This document shows, in pieces, positions 9,479-18,763 of a stretch of 64,000 nucleotides of DNA (its first letter is position 1; the number at the start of each line of letters is the position of its first letter). The position numbers were made by a program, and so were the translations under genes. Source of the DNA: Sphingomonas trueperi (GTDB taxonomy: Bacteria > Pseudomonadota > Alphaproteobacteria > Sphingomonadales > Sphingomonadaceae); NCBI RefSeq assembly GCF_011927635.1, contig NZ_JAATJB010000007.1, forward strand, positions 124,001 to 188,000. The letters are read 5' to 3'. Under the pieces are notes generated by a model. It saw only the letters and a program-made list of their open reading frames with translations. It was not told the DNA's origin and ran no database searches.

Positions 9479-9793
9479 TCAGAGCGCGGCGCCGGCGACC
9501 ATGATCGCGATCCGCGGGATCACGATGTTCTGGAGGATGTAGAGGATCAGCAGCACGACCAGCGGCGAGATGTCGAGCGCGCCGAAATCGGGCAGGATGC
9601 GCCGGATCGGACGGTAGAGCGGCTCGGTCATCCGCTGCAGCGCGGTCCACACCGCACGCACGAAATCGCTGTGCGTGTTGATGACGTTGAACGCGATCAG
9701 CCACGACAGGACCGCCTGGATCACGATGATCCACCAGACGATGTTGAGCACCACCTGCACGATCTGCAGCAGCATCAGGCCAATCTGGGTCAA
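9479..9793 (-). CDS. YggT family membrane protein
   Basis: This 104-aa protein has two long hydrophobic segments flanking a polar loop. The YggT hallmark FVRAVWTALQRMTEPLYRPIRRILPDFG region spans about residues 44-72, and a C-terminal PRIAIMVAGAAL follows. YggT proteins are linked by genetics to osmotic or ion homeostasis and to membrane protein insertion, but the mechanism is unclear. TTG at 9793 is taken as the start because GGAG lies 6 nt before it. An ATG at 9775 is the alternative. It begins a compact minus-strand run with DUF167, folD and marC. Confidence 0.83.
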   Translation of the reverse strand: MTQIGLMLLQIVQVVLNIVWWIIVIQAVLSWLIAFNVINTHSDFVRAVWTALQRMTEPLYRPIRRILPDFGALDISPLVVLLILYILQNIVIPRIAIMVAGAAL

Positions 9794-9850
9794 TTCACTC
9801 TCCGCGACACCGTTTCAGGTGCGATATAGGATGAAATCCGCGCCGGACAA

Positions 9851-10750
9851 TCAGGCGTGGACGAGCGTGCCGACGCCTTGGCGCGTGAAGATCTCCAGCA
9901 GCATGCCGTGCGGGATGCGCCCGTCGAGGATCACCGCCGCGTCGACGCCCGCCGCGACGGCGTTCACGCAGGTCTCCACCTTGGGGATCATGCCCCCCGA
10001 GATCGTGCCGTCGTCCTTCAGCGCCTGCACCCGCGCCGCATCGAGATCGGTGAGCAGGTCGCCGGTCTTGCTCAGCACGCCCGGCACGTCGGTGAGCAGG
10101 AAGAAGCGCTTGGCGCCACACGCGCCCGCGATCGCCCCCGCCATGGTATCGGCGTTGATGTTGTAGGTGTGCCCGTCCGCACCCAGCGCGATCGGCGAGA
10201 CCACCGGGATGAAGCCCGAGGCCGCGAGCGACTGGAGGATGGAGATGTCCACCGCCACCGGCTCGCCGACAAAGCCTAAGTCGACATGCCGTTCGATGCC
10301 CTGCAGCGGATCGGCCTCGGTGCGCTGCACCTTTTCGGCGCGGACGAGGCCCGCATCCTTGCCCGAAATGCCCACGGCCTTGCCGCCGGCCGCCGCGATC
10401 CAGGCGACGATCTCCTTGTTGATCGATCCGGCCAGGACCATCTCGGCGATCTCGGCGGTCGCCTTGTCGGTGACGCGCAGGCCCCCGACAAAGGTCGATT
10501 CGACGCCGAGCCGCTTGAGCATGCGCCCGATCTGCGGGCCGCCGCCATGGACGACGATCGGGTTGATCCCCACTGCCTTCAGTAACACCACGTCTTCGGC
10601 GAAGTCGCGCGCGAGCTCGGGATCGCCCATGGCGTGGCCGCCATATTTCACGACGAAGGTGGCGCCGGCATAGCGCTGCAGATAGGGCAGCGCCTCGGTG
10701 AGGGTCTCGGCCTTGGCGAGCAGCGCCGGATGGGGTGCGTGGTCGGTCAT
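9851..10750 (-). CDS. argB: Acetylglutamate kinase ArgB
   Basis: This 299-aa cytoplasmic amino-acid kinase phosphorylates N-acetyl-L-glutamate in arginine synthesis. Diagnostic motifs are [15 protein letters not shown] with the phosphate-binding Lys, [32 protein letters not shown] and [14 protein letters not shown]. The length suits the long, arginine-feedback-sensitive form. It lies 20 bp downstream of the yhhQ-like gene on the same strand. No other arg genes are in the window. Confidence 0.96.
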   Translation of the reverse strand: MTDHAPHPALLAKAETLTEALPYLQRYAGATFVVKYGGHAMGDPELARDFAEDVVLLKAVGINPIVVHGGGPQIGRMLKRLGVESTFVGGLRVTDKATAEIAEMVLAGSINKEIVAWIAAAGGKAVGISGKDAGLVRAEKVQRTEADPLQGIERHVDLGFVGEPVAVDISILQSLAASGFIPVVSPIALGADGHTYNINADTMAGAIAGACGAKRFFLLTDVPGVLSKTGDLLTDLDAARVQALKDDGTISGGMIPKVETCVNAVAAGVDAAVILDGRIPHGMLLEIFTRQGVGTLVHA

Positions 10751-10770
10751 GCGCGGCCCTTTAGAGCCGC

Positions 10771-11418
10771 TCAGGCCCTACGTCCATCGAGAGCGCGACC
10801 GAGCGCGACGGCGCCGGTGATCAGGAACGGCACGAGCACGATCGACAGCACCACCTTGGTGAGCATCTGCCCGCCCATCAGCTCCAGGATCGGCCGCGTG
10901 CCGAGGAAGGAGATGCTGATGAACAGCACGGTATCGACGATCTGCGACACCACGCTCGCCACCATGCCGCGGAACCAGACGAGGCCGCCCGGCCCGTCCC
11001 GCCCGCGCAGCTTGTTGAAGATGAACACGTTGAGCGTCTGCGACGTGCCGTAGGAGATGAACCCGGCGAGCATCATCCGCATCCCCTGCCCCACCACGAT
11101 CGGGAAGGCGGCGACCGCGGGCGGGTACATGCCCGCATCGGCCGGCAGGATCAGCACCAGCTGGATCAGCGCGGCGGACATCAGCAGCGGCACGAAGCCC
11201 AGCCGCACCAGCCCGGTGGCGATCGCCTGGCCGTGCAGTTCGGCAACGGCGCTCGACAGCACGACGAGCAGCAGAAAGGCGAAGATCCCCGCCTCCACCG
11301 CCAGCGGCCCGAGCGCCACCTGCTTCACCCCGAGCACGCCCGCCATGCAGACCATGCCGCCATAGAGGATGGCGTAGACGAACAGCGAACGGGGAATGGC
11401 GAGCTTCTGGGTATCCAT
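10771..11418 (-). CDS. yhhQ: Queuosine precursor transporter (VUT/YhhQ family)
   Basis: This 215-aa inner-membrane protein has about six hydrophobic segments. Characteristic VUT/DUF165 features are [39 protein letters not shown] and [19 protein letters not shown]. Family members take up queuosine precursors (preQ0, preQ1) for tRNA modification. Which precursor is used here cannot be told. It is followed at short spacing by argB on the same strand. Confidence 0.9.
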   Translation of the reverse strand: MDTQKLAIPRSLFVYAILYGGMVCMAGVLGVKQVALGPLAVEAGIFAFLLLVVLSSAVAELHGQAIATGLVRLGFVPLLMSAALIQLVLILPADAGMYPPAVAAFPIVVGQGMRMMLAGFISYGTSQTLNVFIFNKLRGRDGPGGLVWFRGMVASVVSQIVDTVLFISISFLGTRPILELMGGQMLTKVVLSIVLVPFLITGAVALGRALDGRRA

Positions 11419-11533
11419 CGCCGGGTGCTAGCGCCAAAGCCCGCCGGGTGGAAGATGGCGTGAGGGGCGGAGGTGTCTCACCGGTTTCTGGATCACGCCC
11501 CGCGATCGCCCCGCTTGACGGCGCGCGCCGTCG

Positions 11534-12379
11534 TCAGCCGTGAAAGAGCGCGAAGTCGCTGGCGTAGAGCTGTTCGACGCGACCGACCGTGACGTTCGAC
11601 ATTTGGATAGGCTCGACGCTCGAGCGATTGAGTTCGGGCAGCACCTCGATCCCGAGCCACCGATTCAGATCGTCCGGCATGCGTCCCTTCTCCATCCGGA
11701 AGAGACGATCGACCATGGGGTTGCCGTCGGCGTCACACACGAAATCTGCCTGGGATTGCAGGGTGGTAATCGTCGTCAGCAGCTTGGGGTTAAGGTGAAG
11801 GCGCTCGACGAACTGATCGAACGTGTCGGTACCGCGCAACCGGAACATGTCATAGCGACTGACGGCGATCACGTCGGTGCCGCCATATTTGATGAACCGG
11901 TACGCAGATTGAAGCCGATCGAGCGGCTCGCGCAGCACGGCGAAGCTGGGAACGGCCGCGATTTCGGCGCCATACATCTCCCGCCAGAAGCTTGCCGTCG
12001 CGTGCGGAAGGTTGCGCCCGTAGAGATTGGCGCAGATCGACGTCCCGCCGGTCTTGGGAATGTGGATGAACAGGCGGCCCGCGGCGAGGACGGGCGGCAC
12101 CATCGCGTTCCGGAACGCACGGCGCCACACCGGGCGTGTCAAGCGCGCGGCCGCCATTGCGGCGCCCAGACCTACGATGCCATGTCGCACCGTGTCCTTG
12201 GCAAGCAGAACATGCTCGGGCAGGAACCGCCAATCCACCAGATAGGGCCTATACTTGGCCGGGGTGTCGACAGGCCGCGCAACGGGCGCCACCGAAGCCG
12301 AGTCCTCGCCGGACGAGGAGGCGACATCAACGGTTTCGAGCTGTTCGTACCGGTCGCTCAATATGCGCGACTTCAACAT
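11534..12379 (-). CDS. Sulfotransferase family 2-like protein
   Basis: This 281-aa protein carries a 5'-PSB-type sulfotransferase loop, LFIHIPKTGGTSI near residue 102, which binds the phosphosulfate of PAPS. A FAVLREPLDRLQSAYRF segment with the expected Arg and Ser follows. The N-terminal 100 residues are poorly recognisable. A carbohydrate or surface glycan is the likely acceptor, by analogy with sulfotransfer_2 enzymes, but no sulfate-activation genes are nearby. The ATG at 12379 overlaps a small upstream ORF by 7 bp. Codon use and GC are somewhat lower than in the neighbours, as often seen for surface-polysaccharide genes. Confidence 0.8.
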   Translation of the reverse strand: MLKSRILSDRYEQLETVDVASSSGEDSASVAPVARPVDTPAKYRPYLVDWRFLPEHVLLAKDTVRHGIVGLGAAMAAARLTRPVWRRAFRNAMVPPVLAAGRLFIHIPKTGGTSICANLYGRNLPHATASFWREMYGAEIAAVPSFAVLREPLDRLQSAYRFIKYGGTDVIAVSRYDMFRLRGTDTFDQFVERLHLNPKLLTTITTLQSQADFVCDADGNPMVDRLFRMEKGRMPDDLNRWLGIEVLPELNRSSVEPIQMSNVTVGRVEQLYASDFALFHG

Positions 12380-12603
12380 CCATCTCCTAACGCAACACAG
12401 ACCATCAATGCCTTTGCACGCTCGATCAGGAAAACCTTCTCTGCGATAAATTTCCTAGAAATACCCTCTTCACGACAAAAGGTTACGCCTGCGCAACATA
12501 TAATATCATTAATGCTGCCGATACAGTATGTATTTCCGCGTAGCTTACGCTTTAGGGGAAGATCTGCAATCCCAATCAGATCATCACGAAAATCGTTCAC
12601 CAT
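12373..12603 (-). CDS. Possible small ORF in AT-richer leader of the sulfotransferase gene
   Basis: A 76-codon frame (MVNDFRDDLIGIADLP... ending VALGDGC) fills the AT-richer stretch 12380-12600. Its stop overlaps the sulfotransferase start within ATGTTGA, an arrangement that would couple the two. I do not recognise the protein. The region could equally be an untranslated leader or promoter, since its GC is clearly below the surrounding genes. From 12604 to 12785 I see only the approach to the M16 peptidase gene. Confidence 0.25.
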   Translation of the reverse strand: MVNDFRDDLIGIADLPLKRKLRGNTYCIGSINDIICCAGVTFCREEGISRKFIAEKVFLIERAKALMVCVALGDGC

Positions 12604-12785
12604 TTCACTTGGTCGGCCGGACGCGGATCGGGAAGCCGGTCGCCGCCGAAAGCGCTTGAGCCTGTCCGAAACCGGCCGCTGCGCCCGCCGGGTTGCCGTC
12701 CGATCCGGTACCCACCACGCCGCTTGCCGCGCCTGACGCCCCGGCTATGCTGTCCGCGCAACCATCCCCGGGGGATTCCGCTTCG

Positions 12786-15620
12786 ATGCCGTCCATGCGC
12801 CTGCTCTGCACCACTGCCCTGATCGCGCTCGCCGCGCCTGCCCTGCCCGCCGTCGCCCAGCAGGCGCCCGCCGCTACCGCACCCGCACCGCTTTCCACGC
12901 TCGTCGATCAGGTGAAGCTCCCCTATGAACAATTCACCCTCGCCAACGGCCTGCGCGTGATCGTCCATACCGATCGCAAGGCGCCCGTCGTCGCGCTCTC
13001 GGTCTGGTATGATGTCGGCTCGAAGCACGAGCCTGCGGGCAAGACGGGCTTCGCGCATCTGTTCGAGCATCTGATGTTCAACGGCTCGCAGAACGCGCCG
13101 GGCGATTTCTTCGAGCCGCTCAAGCAGGTCGGCGCCACCGATCTCAACGGCACCACCTATTACGACCGCACCAATTATTTCGAGACGGTGCCCAGGCCCG
13201 CGCTCGAACGCGCGCTGTTCCTCGAAAGCGACCGGATGGGCTGGCTCACCCCGGCGATCACCCAGGGCGTGCTCGACGAGCAGCGCGGCGTCGTCCAGAA
13301 CGAGAAGCGCCAGGGCGACAACCAGCCCTATGGCCTGGTCGACTACACGCTGGTCGAGGGCCTCTTCGGCAACGGCCCCTATGGCCATTCGGTGATCGGA
13401 TCGATGGCCGATCTCGACCGTGCGAGCGTCGCCGACGTGAAGGGCTGGTTCCGCGACCATTATGGCCCGAACAACGCGGTGCTCGCGCTCGCCGGCGACA
13501 TCGACGCGGCCGAGGCGCGGCCGCTGGTCGAAAAGTACTTCGGCAAGATCCCGCGCGGGCCGAAGAGCGAACTGCCCAAGGTCAGCATCCCCACCCTGCC
13601 CGCGGCCAAGACGGTGGTGCTCAAGGATCGCGTTCCCGCGATCCAGGTCACCCGCAACTGGGCGATCCCCGGCCTCAACGATCCCGATGCCGCCGCGCTC
13701 GACGTGTTCGGCCAGGTGCTGGGCGGCCTCGCCAGTTCCCGGCTCGCCAATGCGCTGGTCCGCGAGGAGAAGCTTGCGGTGAGCGCCTATGCCTATGCCG
13801 AGACCTTCTCGCAGGCGGGCACCTTCACCATCGGCGCGACGCTGCAGCCCGGCGTCGACCCGGCGAAGGTCGAAAAGCGGATCGACGCGATCCTCGCCGA
13901 GCTGATCTCCAAGGGCCCGACCGCAGACGAGGTGCAGCGCGTCGCCACCACCAGCGTCAGCGATACGATCAAGGGCCTGCAATCCACCCGCGCCCAGGCG
14001 GCGGCGCTGGCCGAGGGCGCGCTCTACTCGAACGATCCCGGCTTTTTCCGCAAGCGGCTGGAGGAAGTGGCGAAGATGACGCCGGCCAAGGCCCGCGCCG
14101 CCGCCGCCAAGTGGCTCACCCGCCCCGCCTTCACGATCATCGTCGAACCCGGCGAGCGCGAGGCCTATCAGGAGGCCGCGGCGGTCGCGCCGGCCAAGCC
14201 CGCCGCCGAGGAAGCGATCCCCAAGGGCGATCGCGGCGCGATGCCCGATGTCGGCGCGATCCGCGACATCCGCTTCCCCACCGTCACCCGCACCCGCCTG
14301 GCGAACGGGATCGAGCTGATCTACGCCCAGCAGACCGCGGTGCCGGTGACGCGCATGGTGCTGAGCTTCGATACTGGCGCCACCGCCGATCCGGACGGCA
14401 AGCCCGGCACCCAGAACCTCACCTTGTCGCTGATGGACGAGGGCACGACCAGCCGCAATTCGATCGCGATCGCCGAGGCCAAGGAGCGGCTGGGCGCGGA
14501 GATCGGCGGCGGCAGCTCGGCCGACCGCACCTATCTCAGCCTCGGCGTGCCGAGCGCCAATCTGGGCGGCGGCGTCGAGCTGTTCGCCGACATCGTCCGC
14601 CACCCGGCCTTCGCGCCGGCGGAAGTGGAGCGGCTGCGCGCCACCACGCTCACCGCGATCCAGTTCGAGCTGAGCAGCCCGAGCGGGCTCGCCAACCGCG
14701 CGCTGCCGGGGCTGCTCTATGGCCCGGCCAACCCGTACGCCAAGCTCGCCAACGGCTCGGGCGACCCCGCCGTGGTCGCCAAGCTGTCGCGCGACGAGCT
14801 GGTCGCCTTCCACCGTGCCTGGATCCGGCCGGACAAGGCCAAGGTGTTCGTGGTCAGCGACCTGCCGCTGGCGCAGGTTAAGGCGGCGCTCGACGCGCGC
14901 TTCGGCGACTGGCAGGGCGAAGGCGCGGGCGGCGTCAAGGCGTTCACCGCCAAGCCGCAACAGGCGAGCCCGCGTATCGTGCTGGTCGACCGGCCCAATT
15001 CGCCCCAGTCGCTGATCGTCGCCGGGCAGATGACCCCGCTCGATCCGGCCAGCGACCTGCTCGTCGCGATCACCGCCAACCAGGTGCTGGGCGGCGGCTT
15101 CCTCTCGCGGATCAACATGGACCTGCGCGAGGCGCGGCACTGGTCATACGGCGCCGGCGGCGGGTTCAACTGGCTCGAGCATGCCGTGCCCTATGCGGTG
15201 AACGCGCCGGTCCAGGCTGATCGCACGGGCGATTCGATCAAGGCGATCCGCGACGATGTCCGCGCCTTCCTGACCACCAGCGGCGTCACCCCCGCCGAGC
15301 TCGCCCGCGAGATCACCGGCAGCACCCGCGAGCTGGCCGGACGATTCGAAACCGCCAATGCGGTGCTCGGCGCGATGCAGCAGAACGACATCCGCCACCG
15401 TCCGGACGATTATTACGACAGCATCGCGCAAAAATATCGTGCGCTCACCGCCGCCCAGCTTGACGCTGCGGCACGCGGGGCACTCGACGTCGATCGCTTC
15501 GTTTGGGTGGTGGTGGGCGACGCCGCCAAGGTCCGTCCGCAGCTTGACAGCCTCGGCCTGCCTGTCGAGGTGATCAGCGCGAGTTCTCTGGCGGGGAAGG
15601 CCCCGTCGGCAACCAAGTAA
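12786..15620 (+). CDS. M16 family zinc metallopeptidase, two-domain, exported
   Basis: This 944-aa periplasmic peptidase has a signal peptide (RLLCTTALIALAAPALPAVAQ). The inverted zinc site HLFEH (His91, Glu94, His95) is present, with the distal Glu near residue 173 in GVVQNEKRQG. The protein has two consecutive M16 halves: the second half, from about residue 500, resembles the inactive partner domain and has no HxxEH. This matches the pitrilysin-like fused proteins common in sphingomonads, which are thought to degrade peptides. ATG 12786 is chosen because GGGGGA lies about 10 nt upstream. The substrate is unknown. Confidence 0.92.
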   Translation: MPSMRLLCTTALIALAAPALPAVAQQAPAATAPAPLSTLVDQVKLPYEQFTLANGLRVIVHTDRKAPVVALSVWYDVGSKHEPAGKTGFAHLFEHLMFNGSQNAPGDFFEPLKQVGATDLNGTTYYDRTNYFETVPRPALERALFLESDRMGWLTPAITQGVLDEQRGVVQNEKRQGDNQPYGLVDYTLVEGLFGNGPYGHSVIGSMADLDRASVADVKGWFRDHYGPNNAVLALAGDIDAAEARPLVEKYFGKIPRGPKSELPKVSIPTLPAAKTVVLKDRVPAIQVTRNWAIPGLNDPDAAALDVFGQVLGGLASSRLANALVREEKLAVSAYAYAETFSQAGTFTIGATLQPGVDPAKVEKRIDAILAELISKGPTADEVQRVATTSVSDTIKGLQSTRAQAAALAEGALYSNDPGFFRKRLEEVAKMTPAKARAAAAKWLTRPAFTIIVEPGEREAYQEAAAVAPAKPAAEEAIPKGDRGAMPDVGAIRDIRFPTVTRTRLANGIELIYAQQTAVPVTRMVLSFDTGATADPDGKPGTQNLTLSLMDEGTTSRNSIAIAEAKERLGAEIGGGSSADRTYLSLGVPSANLGGGVELFADIVRHPAFAPAEVERLRATTLTAIQFELSSPSGLANRALPGLLYGPANPYAKLANGSGDPAVVAKLSRDELVAFHRAWIRPDKAKVFVVSDLPLAQVKAALDARFGDWQGEGAGGVKAFTAKPQQASPRIVLVDRPNSPQSLIVAGQMTPLDPASDLLVAITANQVLGGGFLSRINMDLREARHWSYGAGGGFNWLEHAVPYAVNAPVQADRTGDSIKAIRDDVRAFLTTSGVTPAELAREITGSTRELAGRFETANAVLGAMQQNDIRHRPDDYYDSIAQKYRALTAAQLDAAARGALDVDRFVWVVVGDAAKVRPQLDSLGLPVEVISASSLAGKAPSATK

Positions 15621-15641
15621 TCACGCGAAGGAGAGATCCAA

Positions 15642-15941
15642 ATGGCGAATGTGGATGGCAACTGGAACACCGTGACCAAGTCGCCGCTGGGCGACCAGCA
15701 GGCGACGCTGAGCGTTACCAGCAACGGCGACAGCTTCACCGGCAGCTTCAACGGCGCGATGGGCCAGACCGAGATCAAGGACGGCAAGGTCAATGGCGAC
15801 ACGCTCAGCTGGTCGCTCGACATCTCGGTGCCGATGCCGATGACGCTCACCTGCGAGGCGACCGTCAACGGCGACAGCCTCGACGGCACCGTCACCGCGG
15901 GCGCGTTCGGCAGCTTCCCGATCACGGGCACGCGGGCGTAA
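15642..15941 (+). CDS. Small beta-rich protein of unknown function
   Basis: This 99-aa protein (MANVDGNWNTVTKSPLGDQQ at its start) is 21 bp downstream of the M16 peptidase gene, with AGGAGAG just upstream of the ATG. It has repeated short strands with NGDSFTGSF, NGDTLSWSL and NGDSLDGTV, i.e. three copies of an NGD-S/T-hydrophobic pattern, suggesting a small beta-barrel or meander. No signal peptide is visible. It is probably cotranscribed with the peptidase. I do not recognise a named family, and the function is unknown. Confidence 0.75.
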   Translation: MANVDGNWNTVTKSPLGDQQATLSVTSNGDSFTGSFNGAMGQTEIKDGKVNGDTLSWSLDISVPMPMTLTCEATVNGDSLDGTVTAGAFGSFPITGTRA

Positions 15942-15945
15942 CGGC

Positions 15946-16085
15946 ACCCTCCTCCTCCTTGAGGGGGAGGATAGCGAAGCTTGGAGGGGCTGAGCGGCTG
16001 CGCAAGCCGCCGCGCCACCGCCCCTCTCCCTCCCACCGCCCAGCGGCGGCGGGCCCCTCCCTCTCCCCGGAGGGGAGAGGGGTGC
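15946..16085. repeat. G/C-rich palindromic repeat cluster
   Basis: The stretch between the small unknown gene and oligopeptidase B is not coding in a convincing way. It holds a CCTCC.../...GGGAGG hairpin near 15947-15970 and a perfect 10-bp stem at 16059-16068 / 16072-16081 (CCCTCTCCCC and GGGGAGAGGG) with a 3-nt loop. The same core stem recurs at 26407-26429. It may serve as a transcription attenuator or as a REP-like mobile palindrome. There is no T-run for an intrinsic terminator. Confidence 0.7.
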
Positions 16086-16126
16086 AGGGGACTTGCCCCC
16101 GCCCCACGACTTCCTACAACGTCGCC

Positions 16127-18226
16127 ATGAGCGAAAACCCCACGCCGCCCGTCGCCGCGACCCGCCCGCACAGCGTCACCCACCACGGCATCACGATCGA
16201 AGACCCCTGGGCCTGGCTGCGCGACCCCGGCTACCCCGACGTCACCGACAAGGACGTGCTCGCCTATCTCGAGGCCGAGAACGCCTATTTCGAAGCGATC
16301 ATGGCGCCCCACAAGGCGCTTTCCGAGACGCTGTTCCAGGAGATGCGCGGCCGCATCAAGGAAGACGAATCCACCGTCCCCCAGAAGGACGGCGACTGGC
16401 TCTACTGGACCGATTACGAGACCGGCGGCGAATATCCGCGCTGGTGGCGCAAGCCCGTCGCCGGCGGCCCCGACGAGCTGATCCTCGACGAACCCGCGCT
16501 CGCCGCGGGCAAGGAATATTTCCGCGTCGGCGCGGTCAGCATCAGCGAGGACGGCACGCTGATGGCCTATTCGACCGACGACAACGGCTCCGAACGCTAT
16601 ACCATCCGCTTCAAGGACCTGGGCACCGGCACCGCGACGGAAGAAGCCATCCCCGGCGCCGCCGGCCGCTGGGGCGATGTCGCGATCGAAGGGTCGATCG
16701 GCAATCTCGTCTTCACGTCCGGCGGCGACGCGCTGCTCTACGGCCTCACCGACGAGCATTGGCGCACCCGCACGATCAAGCTCCACCGCCTCGGCACCGA
16801 TCCGGCGGAGGACGTGGTGGTCTATCACGAGGAGGAACTCGGCTTCTCGGTCGGCGTCGAGACGAGCAGCGACCGCAAGTGGATCCTGCTCACCACCAGC
16901 GACCATGAGACCAGCGAGATCCGCCTCCTCCCCGCGCACGATCCGCTGGGGCAGGCGATCCTCGTCGCCCCGCGCAAGACCGGCCGTGAATACGACGTCG
17001 ACACCCACGGCGACACGCTGTTCATCCACACCAACGACACCGACACCAACTGGCGCCTCGTCACCGCGCCGATCGCGGCTCCGTCCGAATGGACCGAGCG
17101 CATCGCCCCTTCGCGCCATTTCTACATGACCGGGGTGGCCTGCTTCGCCGATTTCTTCGTGGTCGAGGGCCGCGAGGACGGGCTCGATCAGATCGAGCTG
17201 CACCGCTACGACGCGAGCGTGCCCCCGACGCGCCTGCAGTTCCCCGAGGCGAGCTATGTCGCGGGCCTGGGCGACAACCCGGAGTACGCCGTCACCAAGC
17301 TGCGCCTCGGCTATGAATCGATGGTCACCCCCGGCACCGTCCAGGATTACGACGTCGCCACCGGCGCGCTGGAGACGCTGAAGGTCCAGGAAATCCCCAG
17401 CGGCTATGACGGCAGCAAATATCGCACCGAGCGCCTGACCATCACCGCGCGCGACGGCACCGCCGTCCCCGTCTCGATCGTCTACCCGCAGGACTTCCCG
17501 CGCGACGGCACCGGCAAGCTCTATCTCTATGCGTACGGCGCCTATGGCCACGCCATCCCGCCGGGCTTCTCGACCAGCCGCATGTCGTTTCTCGATCGCG
17601 GCATGGCCTTCGCCATCGCCCATATCCGCGGCGGCGACGATCTCGGCCAGCACTGGTATCACGAAGGCAAGCTGGAGAAGCGCACCAATACCTTCCACGA
17701 TTTCGTCGACGTGGCGAAGGGGCTGATCGCGCTCGGCTATACCGCGCCGGGCCGGATCGCCATCGCCGGCCGATCGGCGGGCGGCGAGCTGATGGGCGCG
17801 GTGGTCAATTCCGATCCCGCGCTGTGGGGCGCGGTGATCGCCGACGTGCCGTTCGTCGACGTGCTCAACACCATGCTCGACGAGAGCCTGCCGCTCACCC
17901 CCGGCGAGTGGCCCGAATGGGGCAACCCGATCGAGGACAAGGCGGCGTTCGAGCTGATCCGCAGCTACAGCCCGTACGACAATGTGAAGGCACAGGCCTA
18001 TCCGCCGATGCTGATCTCGGGCGGCCTCAACGACCCGCGCGTGACCTATTGGGAGCCCGCCAAATGGGCCGCCCGCCTGCGCGCGACCAAGACCGACGAC
18101 AACATCCTGCTGCTCAAGACCAATATGGGCGCCGGCCATGGCGGCAAGTCCGGGCGCTGGGAGAGTTTGCGCGAATATGCCGACGAGATGGCGTTCGTGC
18201 TTTGGCAGTTGGGGGTGGAGGGGTAA
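16127..18226 (+). CDS. ptrB: Oligopeptidase B (S9A prolyl oligopeptidase family)
   Basis: This 699-aa serine peptidase cleaves short peptides after Lys or Arg. The N-terminus has the family block HGITIEDPWAWLRDP, then a beta-propeller domain, then the C-terminal alpha/beta hydrolase. The catalytic triad is visible: Ser550 in AGRSAGGELMG, Asp636 in GGLNDPRV, and His671 in GAGHGGKSGR. ATG 16127 gives the normal length. Upstream codons in the same frame run through the palindromic repeat and are rejected. No signal peptide, so probably cytoplasmic. It ends 12 bp from the convergent PIN gene. Confidence 0.93.
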   Translation: MSENPTPPVAATRPHSVTHHGITIEDPWAWLRDPGYPDVTDKDVLAYLEAENAYFEAIMAPHKALSETLFQEMRGRIKEDESTVPQKDGDWLYWTDYETGGEYPRWWRKPVAGGPDELILDEPALAAGKEYFRVGAVSISEDGTLMAYSTDDNGSERYTIRFKDLGTGTATEEAIPGAAGRWGDVAIEGSIGNLVFTSGGDALLYGLTDEHWRTRTIKLHRLGTDPAEDVVVYHEEELGFSVGVETSSDRKWILLTTSDHETSEIRLLPAHDPLGQAILVAPRKTGREYDVDTHGDTLFIHTNDTDTNWRLVTAPIAAPSEWTERIAPSRHFYMTGVACFADFFVVEGREDGLDQIELHRYDASVPPTRLQFPEASYVAGLGDNPEYAVTKLRLGYESMVTPGTVQDYDVATGALETLKVQEIPSGYDGSKYRTERLTITARDGTAVPVSIVYPQDFPRDGTGKLYLYAYGAYGHAIPPGFSTSRMSFLDRGMAFAIAHIRGGDDLGQHWYHEGKLEKRTNTFHDFVDVAKGLIALGYTAPGRIAIAGRSAGGELMGAVVNSDPALWGAVIADVPFVDVLNTMLDESLPLTPGEWPEWGNPIEDKAAFELIRSYSPYDNVKAQAYPPMLISGGLNDPRVTYWEPAKWAARLRATKTDDNILLLKTNMGAGHGGKSGRWESLREYADEMAFVLWQLGVEG

Positions 18227-18238
18227 CCCTCCACCGCT

Positions 18239-18763
18239 TCACGCCTCGCGGTCGAAAAGCTCGGTCTGGATCACCGGCAGCGGGAGCTCCCAGCTGCTCA
18301 CCACCTCGATGCCTTGGGCCCGCGCAAAAGTCGCGAGCCCCTGGTCGTCGGAGTAGATGCGCTCCGCATTGTTCGTGCGGGCGATGGCGATGATCTGCCG
18401 GTCGATCTTCACTTTCTGCCAAGGCTCCGCCGAGCCGCCCTTCTTGTCGCCGGCCCGAACAGCGTCGATCGTCATCATCGCGGTCTCGACGGCGGCAAGC
18501 TTGTCGAACGGCCGGATCTGAAAGCGGGGGAAGCGCTCCATCTGCTCGACGACTGCCTGGAGCGCAGGCCCGGCGCGCACCAGCACTTCGGCGAGAACGG
18601 GCGTGGGCACGATAATCGTGCTGTTGTCGGCCAGACTGTCGATCAGATGCTCGATCCGCTCGCGCGCATGGGTCAGCGGTGCGCCGGTAGCGGGATCGTC
18701 AGGGGGACGGGCATCGGGATTGACGAGCAACGTCAACGCCGAGCTGTCCACCACCACGATCAC
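18239..18763 (-). CDS. PIN-domain protein (putative ribonuclease toxin)
   Basis: This 174-aa protein has the acidic PIN-domain quartet: Asp6 (VVVDSSALTLL), Glu59 (PVLAEVLVRAG), Asp121 (KIDRQIIAIART) and Asp139/140 (IYSDDQGLATFA). PIN domains are Mg2+-dependent ribonucleases, often VapC-like toxins. At 174 aa it is longer than a typical VapC (about 130 aa), with an insertion around residues 14-35. Its ATG overlaps the stop of the upstream 248-aa gene by 4 bp, so the two are translationally coupled and probably act together. Confidence 0.85.
   Translation of the reverse strand: MIVVVDSSALTLLVNPDARPPDDPATGAPLTHARERIEHLIDSLADNSTIIVPTPVLAEVLVRAGPALQAVVEQMERFPRFQIRPFDKLAAVETAMMTIDAVRAGDKKGGSAEPWQKVKIDRQIIAIARTNNAERIYSDDQGLATFARAQGIEVVSSWELPLPVIQTELFDREA

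Noticed and set aside
12597..15140. Minus-strand 847-codon frame
   Set aside because: It mirrors the M16 peptidase codons. The peptidase has signal peptide, HxxEH and family length; the mirror has none.
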